This document shows, in pieces, positions 9,022 to 19,062 of a DNA stretch of 64,000 bases (its first letter is position 1; the number at the start of each line of letters is the position of its first letter). Under the pieces are notes generated by a model, which worked only from the letters and a program-made list of their open reading frames with translations, ran no database searches and had not been told where the DNA came from. The position numbers were made by a program, and so were the translations under genes. Source of the stretch: Bacillus cytotoxicus. Its GTDB lineage: Bacteria; Bacillota; Bacilli; Bacillales; Bacillaceae_G. The DNA is taken from positions 1-64,000 of the forward strand of contig NZ_JAMBOP010000002.1 in the NCBI RefSeq assembly GCF_023715645.1, read 5' to 3'.

Positions 9022-10199
9022 CTATACAGCCACTCCTTTATACACTCTTTCTCATTTTTCAAACGTCCGTATACAACTTCTTCTTCAATTTTTTGCAGTG
9101 CATTCGCAACCCACGGTCCTGCTTGTTCCTTTGACCATGCTAATAAATCATTGCCACTAACTTGCAATTCTTGACGATTAGAAATTGGTAAATCATCATA
9201 TACTCTCTCTACATGCTCAATATTCGATTTTAAATATGTATTCATGATTCCTTCGTATACACGCTCTGCCATAACAGCAACATCTTTCCCGGATTTATAT
9301 AATAAAAGTGCGTCCCACTCTTGTTTTTTTCGTGCTTTTACATATAATAAAACGGCGATAATCTCTTTTATTTTTTTATTCGAGAACTTCCATTGTCGTA
9401 AAAAAACAGATGGATGTTCCTCTCTCATGCAATATAAAAAGAACGCCCACGACTCAATATCGCTTTCGAAAAAGTTCCAATCATACTCTGCTGCTTTTGA
9501 AATATACTCCCCGCACATTTGTAAATAAGGTAAATGCTCATATAATTTCGTTTCTACCAATAACCGAAGCGCTTCTGCACAATGTGTACCGATAAGTAAC
9601 TTTTCAAATTCAACTGCAATTCTTTCAATTGCAATATGTTCTAGTAAATGTCCATAGTCTATAATAGCTTGTTTCGTTCCTTCTTCTACGGTAAAACCGA
9701 GCGTGCTTACAAAGCGAATGCCGCGCATCATTCGAAGGGCATCCTCTTGAAAGCGGTCAACTGGATTTCCAACAGTTGCGATTTCTTTTTTCACAATCGC
9801 TTCTTGTCCGCCTAATAAATCAACGATTTCTCCCGTTTCTTTCATCGCAATCGCATTCATTGTAAAATCACGGCGCTGCAAATCTTCATCTAACGAACGA
9901 ACGAATTGTACACTGCTAGGACGTCTGAAATCTTCATAATCGCCTTCTGTTCGAAATGTCGTTACTTCATATGGAATGTCTTCTTGTAAAACAATAACCG
10001 TCCCGTGTTCAATTCCAACAGGAACGTGACGCGAAAATAGGCGCATTACATCTTCCGGCAGGGCCGATGTTGCAATATCGATATCACCAATTGATCTACC
10101 AATAATAAAATCGCGTACGCTCCCACCTACAAAATAAGCTTCAAAGCCGTTCTCTGTTAACGTCTTAATAATTGAAGCAGCTTGTTTAAATCGTTTCAT
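9006..10199 (-). CDS. cca: CCA-adding tRNA nucleotidyltransferase
   Basis: Adds or repairs the 3'-CCA of tRNAs. Class II poly(A) polymerase fold: GGSVRD at 25-30, the metal-binding DID at 39-41, RRDFTMNA near 107-114 and GxxRF-type [14 protein letters not shown]. The 397-residue length fits the B. cereus enzyme. ATG 10199 has AAGGG 9 nt upstream, whereas ATG 10208 directly abuts it. It overlaps bshA by 14 nt. Confidence 0.94.
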   Translation of the reverse strand: MKRFKQAASIIKTLTENGFEAYFVGGSVRDFIIGRSIGDIDIATSALPEDVMRLFSRHVPVGIEHGTVIVLQEDIPYEVTTFRTEGDYEDFRRPSSVQFVRSLDEDLQRRDFTMNAIAMKETGEIVDLLGGQEAIVKKEIATVGNPVDRFQEDALRMMRGIRFVSTLGFTVEEGTKQAIIDYGHLLEHIAIERIAVEFEKLLIGTHCAEALRLLVETKLYEHLPYLQMCGEYISKAAEYDWNFFESDIESWAFFLYCMREEHPSVFLRQWKFSNKKIKEIIAVLLYVKARKKQEWDALLLYKSGKDVAVMAERVYEGIMNTYLKSNIEHVERVYDDLPISNRQELQVSGNDLLAWSKEQAGPWVANALQKIEEEVVYGRLKNEKECIKEWLYRCNLL

Positions 10200-11331
10200 G
10201 TTTGTCATCCCTTAGTATGTCATAATAAATAGCTTCATATTGTGAAACAATCATTTCTGAGCCAAATTGTTCATACGCCACTTCGATAGAACGCTCGGCC
10301 ATTTTAGCATGTAATGTATCATCTTGAAGGAGCTGCACTGCTTGCTCTGCTACACCTTCTGTATCTCCTACTTCACATATGTATCCAGTTTCTCCGTGCT
10401 GGATAACTTCAGGAATCCCCCCTGTACGAGTGCCAATACATGGAACACCGCAAGCCATCGCTTCAAGTAATACGAGTCCAAAGCTTTCTTTTTCAGACAA
10501 CAACAGTATGAGATCACTCATCGCCAAAAGCTCTGCTACATTATCTTGTTTTCCTAGAAATAAGACTCTGTCCTCTATTTCTAAATGCTTTACAAGCTGA
10601 ACAATCGTACAAAACTCAGGGCCATCACCAACAAGTAATAATTTTGCTTTTACTTGCTTTACAATAAGAGCAAATGATTTCACAATATCCTGAACACGTT
10701 TTACCTTCCGAAAGTTCGAAATATGAATTAATACTTTTTCGTCTTCTTGTATACCATATTCTTTTCGTAACTGTGACATATCGCGCTGAAAATACACACG
10801 CTCATCAATAAAATTATAAACTGTTTGAATTTCTTTTTTTGTACTTATTAATTCATACGTTTCTTCAATAAGTGAATGTGATACAGCCGTCACAACATCC
10901 GATTGCTCAATTCCAAAACGAATTAAATTATTGAGAGAAGGATCAGATCCTAATACAGTAATATCTGTTCCATGCAATGTCGTAACAATTTTAATATTCT
11001 CTCCAATCATTTGCTTCGCCAAATATGCGCAAATCGCATGTGGAATTGCATAATGTACATGCAATATATCTAACTTTTCTCTCTGCGCTACTTCTGCCAT
11101 TTTACTTGCTAACGCTAAGTCATACGGAGGGTATTGGAAAACAGAATATTGATTCACTGTCACTTCATGAAAATAAATATTTGGATATACTTTATTTAAA
11201 CGAAATGGCAATCCAGATGTAATAAAATGAATTTCATGTCCGCGCTCCGCTAACAACTTTCCTAATTCCGTTCCAACCACTCCAGAACCGCCAACAGAAG
11301 GATAACATGTAATCCCTATTTTTAATTTCAT
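10186..11331 (-). CDS. bshA: BshA, N-acetylglucosaminyl-L-malate synthase
   Basis: First committed step of bacillithiol synthesis: GlcNAc transfer from UDP-GlcNAc to L-malate. The 381-residue GT-B glycosyltransferase (family 4) shows the glycine loop [24 protein letters not shown] and the C-terminal donor motif [18 protein letters not shown]. It overlaps bshB1 by 4 nt, and both lie in one operon with mgsA, as in B. subtilis. Confidence 0.95.
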   Translation of the reverse strand: MKLKIGITCYPSVGGSGVVGTELGKLLAERGHEIHFITSGLPFRLNKVYPNIYFHEVTVNQYSVFQYPPYDLALASKMAEVAQREKLDILHVHYAIPHAICAYLAKQMIGENIKIVTTLHGTDITVLGSDPSLNNLIRFGIEQSDVVTAVSHSLIEETYELISTKKEIQTVYNFIDERVYFQRDMSQLRKEYGIQEDEKVLIHISNFRKVKRVQDIVKSFALIVKQVKAKLLLVGDGPEFCTIVQLVKHLEIEDRVLFLGKQDNVAELLAMSDLILLLSEKESFGLVLLEAMACGVPCIGTRTGGIPEVIQHGETGYICEVGDTEGVAEQAVQLLQDDTLHAKMAERSIEVAYEQFGSEMIVSQYEAIYYDILRDDKHETI

Positions 11332-12032
11332 TTTACTCCCCCTATTAAATCTTCATCTAATAGAATTGGTCTTTTGCTCATAAACCCTTCTGCATACTTC
11401 ACGCCAACTTCTTTTCCAAACATTTTCTCTCGTGCTACAACTGTCTCAACATATCCTTCTGTCAATGGAGTCATAACACCGTCCTGCCCTTTTGTAAATT
11501 GACTTTCATACGCCTCTAACGCAGCGATCTTATCAGAAATAGAAGAACTAATATCAATACAAAAATCCGGTTTATGAAAACCATTAATCATGTAAAAATA
11601 GAGTGATTGTACCCGGTGCATAGGAAATTCCGGCATATATTTACGAATTCCCGCTGAAAATATAGCTTCCTCTACAAGTTTGGCGCAATTCGCATGATCT
11701 GGATGACGATCTTCATAAAATGGTACGAATACAATTTGCGGTTTATATGTACGGATGATTTTCACGATGTCTTGAATATACTCTTCCTTCATATAGAGGC
11801 CTCTGTCTGGCATCGCTATGTTCATACGCTTCTGTACACCAAGTATGCGAGCTGCTTCTATCGCTTCTTTTTTTCTCAGCTCTACCGTTCCATTAGAAGA
11901 AAGATTCGCCTCAGTTAAATCACAAACCCCTACTTCATATCCTTGTTTTGTATATTTTGAAATCGTGCCCGCCATGCCGATTTCAACGTCATCGGCATGG
12001 GCACCAAAAGCTAATATATGTAATCCGCTCAT
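11328..12032 (-). CDS. bshB1: BshB1, N-acetylglucosaminyl-malate deacetylase
   Basis: Second bacillithiol step, zinc-dependent removal of the acetyl group. The 234-residue LmbE-type protein carries the zinc motif AHADDVEIG (His12, Asp14/15) and RHPDHANC for the third ligand. ATG 12032 follows AGGGG. The downstream bshA overlaps by ATGA. B. cereus strains usually also have bshB2 elsewhere, so this copy may be partly redundant. Confidence 0.93.
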   Translation of the reverse strand: MSGLHILAFGAHADDVEIGMAGTISKYTKQGYEVGVCDLTEANLSSNGTVELRKKEAIEAARILGVQKRMNIAMPDRGLYMKEEYIQDIVKIIRTYKPQIVFVPFYEDRHPDHANCAKLVEEAIFSAGIRKYMPEFPMHRVQSLYFYMINGFHKPDFCIDISSSISDKIAALEAYESQFTKGQDGVMTPLTEGYVETVVAREKMFGKEVGVKYAEGFMSKRPILLDEDLIGGVK

Positions 12033-12042
12033 ATTATTCCCC

Positions 12043-12438
12043 TCATTTTCGTAGCTTTCGATAGTCTAAATCACCGCGCTCTACTGCATGCATTAAAAGC
12101 TCCGCACTTGCCATATTCGTTGCAAGTGGAATGGAGTATACATCACATAAACGAAGAAGTGCATTCACGTCAGGTTCATGTGGCTGTGATGTCAACGGAT
12201 CACGGAAGAAGATCACCATGTCTAAGTCATTTTTTGCAATCATTGCACCAATTTCCTGATCTCCACCAAGCGGGCCAGATTGGTATCTAGTCACAGACAT
12301 ACCTGTCGCCTCCATAATTCGAAGACCTGTCGTTCCTGTTGCAAACAACATATGCTTTTCTAAAATAGGCTGGTATGCATACGCAAACGAAACCATATCA
12401 TTTTTCTTTTTGTCATGGGCAATTAAGGCAATCTTCAT
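12043..12438 (-). CDS. mgsA: methylglyoxal synthase
   Basis: Converts dihydroxyacetone phosphate to methylglyoxal, a glycolytic bypass under phosphate stress. The 131-residue protein has the family motifs [40 protein letters not shown] and ATNMASAE, so catalytic aspartates and histidine are in place. I prefer ATG 12438 ([12 protein letters not shown]), with GTG 12444 as an alternative. Position next to bshB1-bshA fits the known role of bacillithiol in detoxifying methylglyoxal. Confidence 0.94.
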   Translation of the reverse strand: MKIALIAHDKKKNDMVSFAYAYQPILEKHMLFATGTTGLRIMEATGMSVTRYQSGPLGGDQEIGAMIAKNDLDMVIFFRDPLTSQPHEPDVNALLRLCDVYSIPLATNMASAELLMHAVERGDLDYRKLRK

Positions 12439-12453
12439 CTTCACTTTTCCCCT

Positions 12454-13254
12454 TTAGTCAATAATATTTTCTAAACCATATACAAGATGATCTAAGTTCA
12501 TCACCGTTTCAATAGAAAGTTTTACTCCTGACATAAATGATGCACGGTTAAAGGAATCGTGACGAATTGTTAACATTTGTCCATCTCCGCCAAATAGTAC
12601 TTCTTGATGTGCAATTAATCCTGGTAAACGTACGCTATGAATATGAATACCATCAACATTTGCACCGCGTGCACCTTCTAATTGTTCTGTTTCATCCGGA
12701 TGTCCTTGTTGTTTTGATTCACGATTTTGACGAATTAAATCCACTGTTTTCACTGCTGTACCAGACGGAGCATCTAATTTTTGATCGTGATGTAATTCAA
12801 TAATCTCAACATCTTGGAAATATTTCGCTGCCATTTGCGAAAACTTCATCATTAAAACAGCTCCAACTGCAAAGTTTGGTGCAATGACTGTACCAACTTG
12901 TTTTTCTTTTGCCGTTTCTGTTAATTGTTGTAATTCGTCTTCTGTAAAACCTGTTGTTCCAATAACAGAGCGAATTCCTCGCTCTACTGCAAGTGTTACA
13001 TGTTTTTTTCCGATTTCTGGTGTTGTTAAATCTAGTAAAACATCCGCTTCTACTTCATCTAAACAAGTATGTAAATCTGTATAAATTGGAGCATCTATGT
13101 TAGGCAATCCGGCAATGTCAGAAATTTTCAGTCCACCATGTTTATAATCAATAGCAGCAACTAAATTAAAATGCGGTGTTCTTTCCATAAGAAGGACCGC
13201 CTCTTGACCCATACGGCCTCTCGGTCCTGCAATAATTACTTTAATTTCTTTCAT
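12454..13254 (-). CDS. dapB: 4-hydroxy-tetrahydrodipicolinate reductase
   Basis: Diaminopimelate/lysine pathway enzyme, needed for peptidoglycan and dipicolinate. The 266-residue product shows the NAD(P) loop GPRGRMGQ near residues 10-17, [10 protein letters not shown] and the catalytic [15 protein letters not shown]. It overlaps the ypjD stop by one base (TAATG). Confidence 0.95.
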   Translation of the reverse strand: MKEIKVIIAGPRGRMGQEAVLLMERTPHFNLVAAIDYKHGGLKISDIAGLPNIDAPIYTDLHTCLDEVEADVLLDLTTPEIGKKHVTLAVERGIRSVIGTTGFTEDELQQLTETAKEKQVGTVIAPNFAVGAVLMMKFSQMAAKYFQDVEIIELHHDQKLDAPSGTAVKTVDLIRQNRESKQQGHPDETEQLEGARGANVDGIHIHSVRLPGLIAHQEVLFGGDGQMLTIRHDSFNRASFMSGVKLSIETVMNLDHLVYGLENIID

Positions 13255-13595
13255 TATTCTTTCTCTCCCTCTTCTTTACGTGTCCAGCGATCCTTATCAC
13301 GCGTATTAAACTTTTCCATAACTATATTATGAGCTGTTTCTAAATCAATGTTTAAGCTATTTGCCATACAAATCATCACAAATAACACATCGCCAAGCTC
13401 TTCTTCAATTGTACGCTCTTTTTCTGTGCTTTTCTTTGGCTTTTCACCATAATAATGATTAATTTCCCTCGCAAGCTCCCCCATCTCTTCTGTCAAACGA
13501 GCAAGCATTGCAAGCGGACTAAAGTATCCCTCTTTAAATTGACCAATATATGCGTCTACTTCCTTTTGCATATCTTTCATTGTTTTTTGTTCCAT
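13254..13595 (-). CDS. ypjD: MazG-like nucleotide pyrophosphohydrolase YpjD
   Basis: A 113-residue all-alpha NTP pyrophosphatase (MazG family) with the metal-binding EExxE/D pattern: [14 protein letters not shown] and [11 protein letters not shown]. Likely a house-cleaning enzyme; substrate unknown. ATG 13595 has GAGGTG 6 nt upstream and lies downstream of a good promoter at 13624-13652, ruling out the longer frame from 13652. First gene of the operon that runs to birA. Confidence 0.9.
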   Translation of the reverse strand: MEQKTMKDMQKEVDAYIGQFKEGYFSPLAMLARLTEEMGELAREINHYYGEKPKKSTEKERTIEEELGDVLFVMICMANSLNIDLETAHNIVMEKFNTRDKDRWTRKEEGEKE

Positions 13596-13623
13596 GTGAT
13601 TCACCTCTAATCCTTCCATTATC

Positions 13624-13652
13624 ATGTTAGCCAATTCATAACGATTTGACAA
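13624..13652 (-). promoter_or_regulatory. promoter of the ypjD-dapB-mgsA-bshB1-bshA-cca-birA operon
   Basis: Minus-strand -35 TTGTCA (13652-13647) and -10 TAACAT (13629-13624) with a 17-bp spacer, 29 nt before the ypjD start codon. Confidence 0.65.
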
Positions 13653-13737
13653 ATGTTATCGCTTATTTATCACGTTTTTGAGGATACAAATTTCCTTATG
13701 ATTTTAAAAAGAACAGCCTCCTCTTTCTCCATGCTCA

Positions 13738-13942
13738 ATATATATAAATCCAAATTGGCTTTTGGGCACACAAGTCACCGCCATGCTAAACAAAAAGTAA
13801 CCTGCTACTTTTTGCCTCTCTTTGTTTAAACATCGCATGTGGCAGAAATAGGCACTGACCGCATCTACCCATGGCCAGATGCTCTCGTCCATCTAAAAAG
13901 AAACGGATTTTATGTCAGGTCTTCAAGTTGTATTTATATATA
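13738..13942 (-). repeat. structured TATATAAATCC-type repeat
   Basis: A 205-bp copy bordered by TATATAAATCCAA at the left and TATTTATATATA at the right. Minus-strand core GGACGAGAGCATCTGGCC with GCGGTCAGTGCC. It includes an extra internal palindrome (AAAAGTA...TACTTTTT). It sits between the divergent ypjD and ypjC promoters. Confidence 0.8.
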
Positions 13943-13952
13943 TGAAGTTTTC

Positions 13953-13982
13953 TTGCCAATTTTTCTATATATTACGTATACT
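13953..13982 (+). promoter_or_regulatory. promoter of ypjC
   Basis: TTGCCA (13953-13958) and TATACT (13977-13982) with an 18-bp spacer. The preceding repeat ends only 10 bp upstream of the -35 hexamer. Confidence 0.6.
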
Positions 13983-14030
13983 ATCCATAAGGACAAGCTA
14001 TGATCATCACTACATACTAGGGGGATTCGT

Positions 14031-14912
14031 ATGAAGTTAAATTTAAAAATTCAAAACATTCTTTTTATCCTAATTGGTTCTGCTATTTTCTCATTTGGTA
14101 TCGTTAATATTAATATTGAAAACCATTTAGCAGAAGGTGGCTTTACTGGGATTACATTGCTGCTTTACTTTCTATTTTCACTGGATCCTTCCTATACAAA
14201 CTTACTCTTAAACATACCAATCTTTTTTATCGGTTGGAAACTGCTCGGTCGTACAACATTTTTGTACACATTAATCGGGACATTTAGTGTTTCATTATTT
14301 CTTTGGGTATTCCAACGCTACGATGCGTTTAATTTACATTTAAACTTACAAAATGATATGACACTCGCTGCATTATTCGCCGGTTTATTTATCGGGGTTG
14401 GATTAGGGATTATTTTCAAGTATGGCGGTACAACAGGCGGTGTTGATATTATTGCACGGCTTGCCCATAAATATATCGGCTGGAGTATGGGAAAAACGAT
14501 GTTTATGTTTGATGCTGTTGTCATTATCATCTCAATCCTTACATACTTATCATACCGAGAAGGAATGTATACATTAGTCGCTGTCTTTATCGGAGCAAAA
14601 GTTATTGATTTTATGCAAGAAGGTGCCTACGCTGCAAAAGGAGCAACCATTATATCTGAGAAAAATGATGAAATTGCCGGAAAAATTTTATCAGAGATGG
14701 ACCGCGGAGCAACTTTCTTAAAAGGAATCGGTACATACACAAAAACGGAACGACACGTTTTATATTGCGTTGTTGCAAAAACTGAAATTGTAAAACTGAA
14801 AAGTATTATTACATCTGTTGATCCTCACGCTTTCGTTGCTGTAAGTGATGTGCATGACGTTGTTGGGGAAGGATTTACATTGGATGAGAATAAAAATCCT
14901 TTACATAACTAA
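14031..14912 (+). CDS. ypjC: YitT-family membrane protein YpjC
   Basis: A 293-residue polytopic protein: five to six hydrophobic segments in the first ~190 residues (YitT membrane domain, with GGTTGGVDIIARL typical) and a soluble C-terminal DUF2179 domain (KGATIISEKNDEIAGKIL to the end). Function unknown. The ribosome site AGGGGG lies 8 nt before ATG. It is encoded opposite to its neighbours and is followed by a four-unit tandem repeat array. Confidence 0.88.
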   Translation: MKLNLKIQNILFILIGSAIFSFGIVNINIENHLAEGGFTGITLLLYFLFSLDPSYTNLLLNIPIFFIGWKLLGRTTFLYTLIGTFSVSLFLWVFQRYDAFNLHLNLQNDMTLAALFAGLFIGVGLGIIFKYGGTTGGVDIIARLAHKYIGWSMGKTMFMFDAVVIIISILTYLSYREGMYTLVAVFIGAKVIDFMQEGAYAAKGATIISEKNDEIAGKILSEMDRGATFLKGIGTYTKTERHVLYCVVAKTEIVKLKSIITSVDPHAFVAVSDVHDVVGEGFTLDENKNPLHN

Positions 14913-14940
14913 CTATAGGGATTAAAAAACACATGAAAAA

Positions 14941-15600
14941 CCTTTTTTTTGGGGTGGACGAGAGCCTCTGGCCGTGTTTAGGAGCGGACAGGGCCTTTTT
15001 CCGCCTCATGCCATGTTTCAAACATAGAGAGAATACGAGTGCGTGATATGTTGTATTTGCATAGCAGCTACTTTGATGGCAAATACATTAAAATGAATTT
15101 ATTTATATGACATACCTTTCTTTTTTTGGTGGACGAGAGCCTCTGACCGTGTTTAGGAGCGGGCAGGGCCTTTTTCTGCCTCATGCCACGTTTCAAAACA
15201 TAGAGAGAATGCGAGTGCATGGCATGTTGTATTTGCATAGCAGCTACTTTGATGGCAAATACATTAAAATGAATTTATTTATATGACATACCTTTCTTTT
15301 TTTGGGGAGAACAAGAGCCTCTGACCGTGTTTAGGAGCGGGCAGGGCCTTTTTCTGCCTCATGCCATGTTTCAAACATAGAGAGAATGCGAGTGCATGGT
15401 ATGTTGTATTTGCATAGCAGCTACTTTGATGGCAAATACATTAAAATGAATTTATTTATATGACATACCTTTCTTTTTTGGGGTGGACGAGAGCCTCTGA
15501 CCGTGTTTAGGAGCGGGCAGGGCCTTTTTCTGCCTCATGCCACGTTTCAAACATAGAGAGAATGCGAGTGCATAGCAGCTACTTAGATGATGAAACATTT
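14941..15600 (+). repeat. tandem array of four ~176-bp structured repeat units
   Basis: The CTCTG(G/A)CCGTGTTTAGGAGCGG core occurs at 14966, 15141, 15319 and 15495, giving periods of 175, 178 and 176 bp. Units 2-4 are nearly identical; unit 1 is slightly diverged and unit 4 lacks much of the 3' tail. Each full unit ends in AATTTATTTATATGACATACC. Hairpins within a unit: GGTGGA/TCTGCC and, in the second half, ATGCCATG/CATGGCAT. The array fills the gap between the 3' ends of convergent genes. Confidence 0.9.
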
Positions 15601-15602
15601 AC

Positions 15603-16235
15603 CTACATATGCTCCCTTAATTTTTCTAAATCCTCATAAATCAACTCCAATAAACTGCGATTATAAAAAATAGAAGCGGGGTGAAATGTCGGGAAAATTG
15701 GATAGGATTTCTCTGTCCAAGTATAGGTTGTGCTGTTAGGATTTTCTAGTCGCCGAACAGGTTGCGTAATTAATTGGCCATGCAACTCTGACACCTTTTT
15801 GTCTGAACCAACTAAACGTTTGAGGGCGATGTTTCCTAGTGTAACAATAATAGGTGCTGGAATATGCTCAATTTCGTAATCTAAAATTGGTGCGTGAGCA
15901 AATATTTCCTGCTGATTTGGCGTACGGTTATACTTACGCTTCACAATTTCTCCGTTCCGTTCTCGTTTCTCGCCCCATTTATACGGACGACTACGTACTG
16001 CACTTGTAATGTATACTTCTTCTCTTGTTACACCAATTCGTTTTAGAAAATCCATAAGCTGTTTACCAGCTCTTCCGCTAAAAGGTATCCCATTATGAAT
16101 TTCTGTTTCGCCCGGCGCTTCTCCTACAAGCATTATTTTTGGATGTTGTGGTCCTTGTCCATATACAAAGCCTTCAACAGGATAAGGAGACATTCGTTCT
16201 CTCGCTTGCTCTACTAATCGCTCTGGATACTTCAT
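15603..16235 (-). CDS. uracil-DNA glycosylase superfamily protein without Fe-S cysteines
   Basis: The 210-residue product fits the family 4-like UDG fold: motif 1 GEAPGETEIHNGIPFSGRAG (about residues 37-56), APIIVTLGNIALKRL and motif 2 FHPASIFYNRSL near the C-terminus. Family 4 enzymes hold a 4Fe-4S cluster with four cysteines, but this protein has no cysteine at all; the usual KCRPP region reads VRSRPYKW and carries an extra basic stretch. It probably removes uracil or related bases from DNA, but activity is inferred. Start ATG 16235 has GAGGTG 6 nt upstream. Confidence 0.8.
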   Translation of the reverse strand: MKYPERLVEQARERMSPYPVEGFVYGQGPQHPKIMLVGEAPGETEIHNGIPFSGRAGKQLMDFLKRIGVTREEVYITSAVRSRPYKWGEKRERNGEIVKRKYNRTPNQQEIFAHAPILDYEIEHIPAPIIVTLGNIALKRLVGSDKKVSELHGQLITQPVRRLENPNSTTYTWTEKSYPIFPTFHPASIFYNRSLLELIYEDLEKLREHM

Positions 16236-16267
16236 ATTTTTCACCTCTTGCATGTTATCCTTTTATT

Positions 16268-16299
16268 AAAGAAAAAGACTATCAAAATCGATAGTCTTT
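16268..16299 (-). terminator. terminator overlapping the stop codon of the YugP-like gene
   Basis: AAAGACTATC (16299-16290) pairs with GATAGTCTTT (16283-16274) followed by T-rich sequence on the minus strand. The TAA stop (16300-16298) is part of the stem. Confidence 0.8.
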
Positions 16300-16981
16300 A
16301 ATCATCATTACGTTGCATTCCTGTATAAATTAATACGAGACGAAACAGTTCAAATACTGCTACGGCCGCTGCTGCAACATACGTAAGAGCTGCTGCATTT
16401 AATACTTTACGAGCTTGACCATATTCGTCCGTTGATACAATACCAAGCGCTTCAATTTGCTGCATTGCCCGTTTTGATGCATCAAATTCAACTGGTAATG
16501 TAACAAGCTGGAATAATACCCCGCCTGCTATCAAAATAATTCCTAATAACAACAAATTTGCCATATGCGCGAACATACCAATCATAATAAAAACCCACGA
16601 CATGTTTGAACCGAAATTTGCAACCGGAACAAGTGAATGACGGAAACGCATAAAATTATAATCTTTTGCATCTTGAATCGCATGCCCAACTTCATGGGCA
16701 GCTACTGCCGTACCAGCAACAGAATGACTATAATAGTTATCTGTCGATAAACGAACTGTTTTTGATCTTGGATCATAGTGGTCAGATAAATGCCCTGGCG
16801 TTTCCTCTACCGCTACATTATACAAACCATTCTCATCTAAAATCTTTCGAGCCACTTCCGCTCCAGTCATACCAGAAGTAGAATACACTTGTGAGTATTT
16901 ACTATATGCGCTGCGTACTCTAGATTGTGCATACATCGGTATGATCATGATGATTGCAAAGTAAATTAAGTAGAAACCCAT
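16298..16981 (-). CDS. YugP-type membrane zinc metallopeptidase
   Basis: A 227-residue membrane protein of the neutral zinc metallopeptidase 2 (YugP) family. It has an N-terminal membrane segment, the zinc motif AHEVGHAIQ near residue 96, two central hydrophobic segments (about 125-160) and one near the C-terminus. Physiological substrate unknown. GGGAGG precedes a double ATG; I use the second (16981) for spacing. A repeat begins about 25 bp upstream, so its promoter must lie in or beyond that repeat. Confidence 0.85.
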   Translation of the reverse strand: MGFYLIYFAIIMIIPMYAQSRVRSAYSKYSQVYSTSGMTGAEVARKILDENGLYNVAVEETPGHLSDHYDPRSKTVRLSTDNYYSHSVAGTAVAAHEVGHAIQDAKDYNFMRFRHSLVPVANFGSNMSWVFIMIGMFAHMANLLLLGIILIAGGVLFQLVTLPVEFDASKRAMQQIEALGIVSTDEYGQARKVLNAAALTYVAAAAVAVFELFRLVLIYTGMQRNDD

Positions 16982-17007
16982 CATGAACCTCCCATAAAAT
17001 TTTGTTA

Positions 17008-17141
17008 TATATATAAATCCAAGTTAAAAACCCTGACATAAAACCCTTTTCTTTTTAGATGGCCATGAGTAGGAGCGGTCAGTTCCTTTTTCTTGGCATG
17101 TCAGCGACTTCTGTGCCCAAAAGTCAAGTTGGATTTGTATA
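17008..17141 (+). repeat. structured TATATAAATCC-type repeat, short copy
   Basis: About 134 bp with the best terminal inverted repeat of the family: TATATAAATCCAAGTT at the left and CAAGTTGGATTTGTATA at the right. Core GAGTAGGAGCGGTCAG. Placed between the YugP-like gene start and ypjB. Confidence 0.75.
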
Positions 17142-17232
17142 GTAATAACCATTCTATTTTTTTCCCATAACATTGTCAACAAAGAAACCTGACAACACAG
17201 CTTTTATATTTCACTTCGTTTGAAAAACAAAC

Positions 17233-18015
17233 CTATCTATTTTTAGAATGAAGCGTACTTTTTTGTTTTTCTTTTTCTCCTTTATATTTTCTCCAGCCAA
17301 CATACGTTAATGTAAAAATAATAATACCACCTGTTACAGTCATAAACCATATGAGTGAAGAATCTATCTCATCCTTTTTCGCTGAACGAAAAATTCTTTG
17401 TAAATCATCTTTTATTATTTTCACTTGTGTTTGTCCGCTCTTATTTTGGATCATCATATAACGAAATTCATCTAAGTACGACAAATGAGAATTCACACGT
17501 TGCAACTCTTCTTCAGACAAATCAATCATTAAACTTGGATAAATAATATCAAATTCATGCAAAAATACATTTAATGATTCTTGAAAAGAATCATGTTCTT
17601 CCTTTTGCATTGCATTTTCAATTTTCCCAAATGTACTCATTACATTTTCTTCTCGTTCCATCCAAAGCGGCTGATATTTCGACACTTCCGCATCTAGCAC
17701 AAGACGAAGCGCGAGCACATCATCTATTTTTATTTGTTTATTAATCCCTTGTCCTTCTAATGATTGCATCGCTTTATCATAAGCAAGAGAAATCACACGA
17801 ATATGCTCCGGTACTATTTTCTTTTTTTGATCGACCGATAAAAATTGCTTTGAAAAATATGTTAACAGTTGCGTCGCTTTGTCATATTCTTCTTGTTTCA
17901 CCAATTGCAACGAGTCATCTAATAGCCCAGTTAGATCATTCCAAGTAGCTGCATATATCCGAACAGGAAACAATATAAACATAAACGCTATGATTCCAGC
18001 AAATACTTTTTTCAT
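17233..18015 (-). CDS. ypjB: sporulation protein YpjB
   Basis: A 260-residue protein with a signal peptide (residues 1-23, ending RIYAA), a helical extracytoplasmic domain and one C-terminal membrane segment (about 228-248, IWFMTVTGGIIIFTLTYVGW), followed by a basic tail. Matches the YpjB sporulation family by length, topology and position. Molecular role unknown. ATG 18015 has GGGGGG 6 nt upstream; a longer frame from 18063 is rejected. Confidence 0.8.
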   Translation of the reverse strand: MKKVFAGIIAFMFILFPVRIYAATWNDLTGLLDDSLQLVKQEEYDKATQLLTYFSKQFLSVDQKKKIVPEHIRVISLAYDKAMQSLEGQGINKQIKIDDVLALRLVLDAEVSKYQPLWMEREENVMSTFGKIENAMQKEEHDSFQESLNVFLHEFDIIYPSLMIDLSEEELQRVNSHLSYLDEFRYMMIQNKSGQTQVKIIKDDLQRIFRSAKKDEIDSSLIWFMTVTGGIIIFTLTYVGWRKYKGEKEKQKSTLHSKNR

Positions 18016-18100
18016 TCTTGTCCCCCCTATAGCTTCTAGTTCAATATATGAACTAGTGGACAAGAATAGACCTTGAACCTATTACACTAAAAATGAGCGG

Positions 18101-18799
18101 TTAATTTTCTGATGGGGCGTTACAACGTTCTACATGTAGCCCTCTCTTTTTCATAAAAAAACGGTATAGAAAATAACAACAAGCACTTCCAAACAAAATA
18201 AGGAACAAAATAATACAGGCTGCATGCATAAAGAATTGTTCTGGTAACATACGAATAATCGGGTCGGTCTCTGGATCAAATAACCAATAATCATTTTGAA
18301 AAAGAAGTTCGTGAAAAAACACAAAACTTTTTTCAAAATTGATTGCGATTGGGAGTATGAGTGCGATTGGAAAAATAATTACAAAAATCGCTGCATACAA
18401 CAAAAACTTTTCCTTTTGTTTTCGTATAAGATAAACTCCCCCGATAAAAGATATACAAATACATATATACATAGTATATTGAATGGCAACAATAATATTT
18501 TTCACATCAACAAAATGAATTCTGCCCTTTTCAGACATTTCTAAAGTTGGGAAATGTAATGGTTTATTATAAAAAGGAGAAAGATAAGTAATAAGCGCAT
18601 CATAATTTTGAATAATTGCTTTTTTTGTCATACTTGCTATTTGCGGTATATTTAACATGTCAATCTCTACGTAATAAATGCCTTTCCCATATACAACACA
18701 CATAACTGCAATTGAGAAAATACTAAAAGCAATACAAAAAGGAACAATACATAATAAGACTCCATTCCAAACTTTCAAATATAAACTATGTGAATTCAT
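18101..18799 (-). CDS. TIGR01906-family integral membrane protein
   Basis: The 232-residue product (start ATG 18799, with GGGGCAGAGG upstream; ATG 18826 is possible but has no ribosome site and lies on a repeat border) has about five membrane segments. The loop TYLSPFYNKPLHFPTLEMSEKG followed by HFVDVKNI matches my memory of the TIGR01906/DUF1461 family. Function unknown. Confidence 0.65.
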   Translation of the reverse strand: MNSHSLYLKVWNGVLLCIVPFCIAFSIFSIAVMCVVYGKGIYYVEIDMLNIPQIASMTKKAIIQNYDALITYLSPFYNKPLHFPTLEMSEKGRIHFVDVKNIIVAIQYTMYICICISFIGGVYLIRKQKEKFLLYAAIFVIIFPIALILPIAINFEKSFVFFHELLFQNDYWLFDPETDPIIRMLPEQFFMHAACIILFLILFGSACCYFLYRFFMKKRGLHVERCNAPSEN

Positions 18800-18825
18800 T
18801 CCTCTGCCCCATTTCCTATTTTTCA

Positions 18826-19010
18826 TTTATAAATCCAAATTAAAAACCTTCTTTTTTAGGGAAGGATGAGAGCGTCTGACCGCGCATAGGAGCGATCAGA
18901 GCCTTTTCCCGCCGCATGCCATGTTTTAAACAAAAGGAGCAGGACAGTAGCGGGCATGCTGTATTCTGCATAGCAACAATCTATGTGTTCAAAAATCAAA
19001 GTGGATTTAT
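18826..19010 (+). repeat. structured TATATAAATCC-type repeat
   Basis: 185 bp, from TTTATAAATCCAAATT to GGATTTAT. Core GAGCGTCTGACCG and GGAGCGATCAGAGCC. A clear second-half stem GCATGCC/GGGCATGC is followed by GCTGTATTCTGCATAGC. It borders the likely start of the TIGR01906 gene on one side and a deleted bcr1 element on the other. Confidence 0.8.
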
Positions 19011-19062
19011 TTATCCCGCTATTCGTGGGCAGTTCCCTCCTCTGATGAAGGTTTCACTTTAT
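19010..19062 (-). repeat. internally deleted bcr1 element ending on the ypjA stop codon
   Basis: 53 bp bounded by TTTAT at both ends (19010-19014, 19058-19062). It keeps the bcr1 left end (TTTATCCCGCTATTCGTGGGCAG) and right end (CTGATGAAGGTTTCACTTTAT) but lacks the middle 100 bp. The right TTTAT contains the TAA stop codon of ypjA on the minus strand. Confidence 0.8.

Noticed and set aside
13704-13892. 62-residue minus-strand open frame
   Set aside because: It lies inside the repeat at 13738-13942 and lacks a ribosome site; similar frames occur by chance in other copies.
14941-15600. CRISPR array
   Set aside because: The repeat period is about 176 bp, the whole unit is conserved with no variable spacers, and no cas genes are near.
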